51,877 nucleotides of DNA. Origin: Sulfuritalea sp. GTDB lineage: Bacteria > Pseudomonadota > Gammaproteobacteria > Burkholderiales > Rhodocyclaceae. The notes below the pieces were generated by a model. The model made no database searches, was not told the DNA's origin, and saw nothing but the letters and a program-made list of their open reading frames with translations. A program made the translations under genes and the position numbers. Below, piece by piece: positions 51,334 through 51,877 of this stretch; positions within the stretch are counted from its first letter, which is position 1; each line of letters begins with the position of its first letter. The DNA is taken from assembly GCA_021738105.1 (NCBI GenBank), contig JAIPCS010000003.1, forward strand, positions 1 through 51,877, given 5' to 3'.

Positions 51334-51877
51334 ATGATTCTTTCCCGCACCAGTCAGTATGCGATTCAATCGCTCATTTTCATTGCCACACAGCCGCGCG
51401 GTGTGCCGGTACTGATTCGCACGGTTGCCGAGCGTCTAAGCGTACCGCCGCCCTATCTGGCAAAAATTATGCAAAGCCTGGGTCGGGCAAAACTCGTGGT
51501 TTCGCTGCGTGGCAGGCAAGGCGGTGTATGCCTGAGCGAAGGCGGGGAAAATATCGATCTGATGCAGATTCTTACACTGATCGAAGGGCCGGGCCTGACT
51601 GAAAACTGTGTCCTGGGATTGAAGGTCTGCGGCGATGACACCGCCTGCCCGATGCACAATCAGTGGAAACCGATCAAGATAAAGATCGTCGAGCTACTCA
51701 ACCAGCAGACGCTCGGCAAGCTGGCGGTAGCTGTGCAAAGCGGGAAGTACCGGCTAACGGAGCTTCCATTTGCGGCGCTCGAATCCAAAGCCGGCACTCA
51801 AGTGGATGTGGAAAAGCTTCTCGTACGTGAGTCGGCGGGCAATGCGCCACTAAAAGCCAGAACCCGTGGGGTGTCTG
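51334..51877 (+). CDS. Rrf2-family transcriptional regulator with cysteine cluster (3' end cut off)
   Basis: An open frame from ATG 51334 to the window edge (181 codons seen, no stop). The winged helix MILSRTSQYAIQSLIFIATQP is the standard Rrf2 start, followed by AERLSVPPPYLAKIMQSLGRAKLVVSLRGRQGGVCL and LMQILTLIEGP. The Fe-S ligand region reads ENCVLGLKVCGDDTACPMHNQW: three Cys (spacing 6 and 5) and a nearby His, as in iron-sulfur sensing Rrf2 proteins (IscR, NsrR). The C-terminal extension past about residue 145 is longer than in those. Position next to ccoIS suggests redox or oxygen control; which subfamily is not clear. Confidence 0.85.
   Translation, partial: MILSRTSQYAIQSLIFIATQPRGVPVLIRTVAERLSVPPPYLAKIMQSLGRAKLVVSLRGRQGGVCLSEGGENIDLMQILTLIEGPGLTENCVLGLKVCGDDTACPMHNQWKPIKIKIVELLNQQTLGKLAVAVQSGKYRLTELPFAALESKAGTQVDVEKLLVRESAGNAPLKARTRGVS

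Overview
The window reads as chromosomal DNA of a Gram-negative bacterium, most likely a betaproteobacterium. Reasons: the block ribF-ileS-lspA-fkpB-ispH followed by type IVa minor pilins, WaaF (LPS core), an MSHA-type pilus block, CcoI/CcoS (cbb3 oxidase maturation) and the overall moderately high G+C. Rhodocyclales or a neighbouring order is my guess; the genus cannot be named from what is visible. There is no phage, insertion sequence, rRNA or CRISPR array.

Layout. 1-9066: a glycerol / glycerol-3-phosphate region: a DUF2855 gene (cut by the window edge), a 71-residue relic of the ABC ATPase glpS, glpD, a GlpR-type regulator with an operator-like repeat cluster, glpK, an iron-type alcohol dehydrogenase, tRNA-Arg(ACG), a small duplicated membrane protein, an orphan UgpB-like binding protein and UgpQ. 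9158-23349: housekeeping genes: alaS, algC-type phosphomannomutase, a YheT hydrolase / NTF2-like / waaF / zinc-finger run, ilvE, a Nudix hydrolase, mnmA, HU, a SpoIIAA-like protein with a sulfurtransferase, and queG divergent from tsaE-amiC. 23441-29077: the overlapping operon ribF-ileS-lspA-fkpB-ispH. 29134-37801 (minus): pilE-fimT-pilV-pilW-pilX-pilY1. 37998-40429 (plus): a NarL-type two-component pair and a TonB-like protein. 40468-47360 (minus): mshC-mshD-mshO-mshP-mshQ. 47479-51877: tRNA-Thr(CGT), an SDR dehydrogenase, ccoI, ccoS and the start of a cysteine-containing Rrf2 regulator.

How the genes work together: GlpK and GlpD turn glycerol into dihydroxyacetone phosphate under GlpR; the importers that would normally accompany them are missing or broken. 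The two pilin blocks encode the minor (tip and priming) components of two different type IV pili and sit on either side of one two-component system.

The most unusual signal is a dispersed 24-bp sequence (starts AAAAGTCGGCG, ends GATACGGC) present in seven near-identical copies, five inside unrelated genes and two between genes, plus degenerate copies and a composite hairpin form. One relative appears to have been inserted in frame into ispH. Coding copies keep one reading phase per orientation. I know of no description of this family; it could be a REP-like repeat or an uptake-signal-like sequence.
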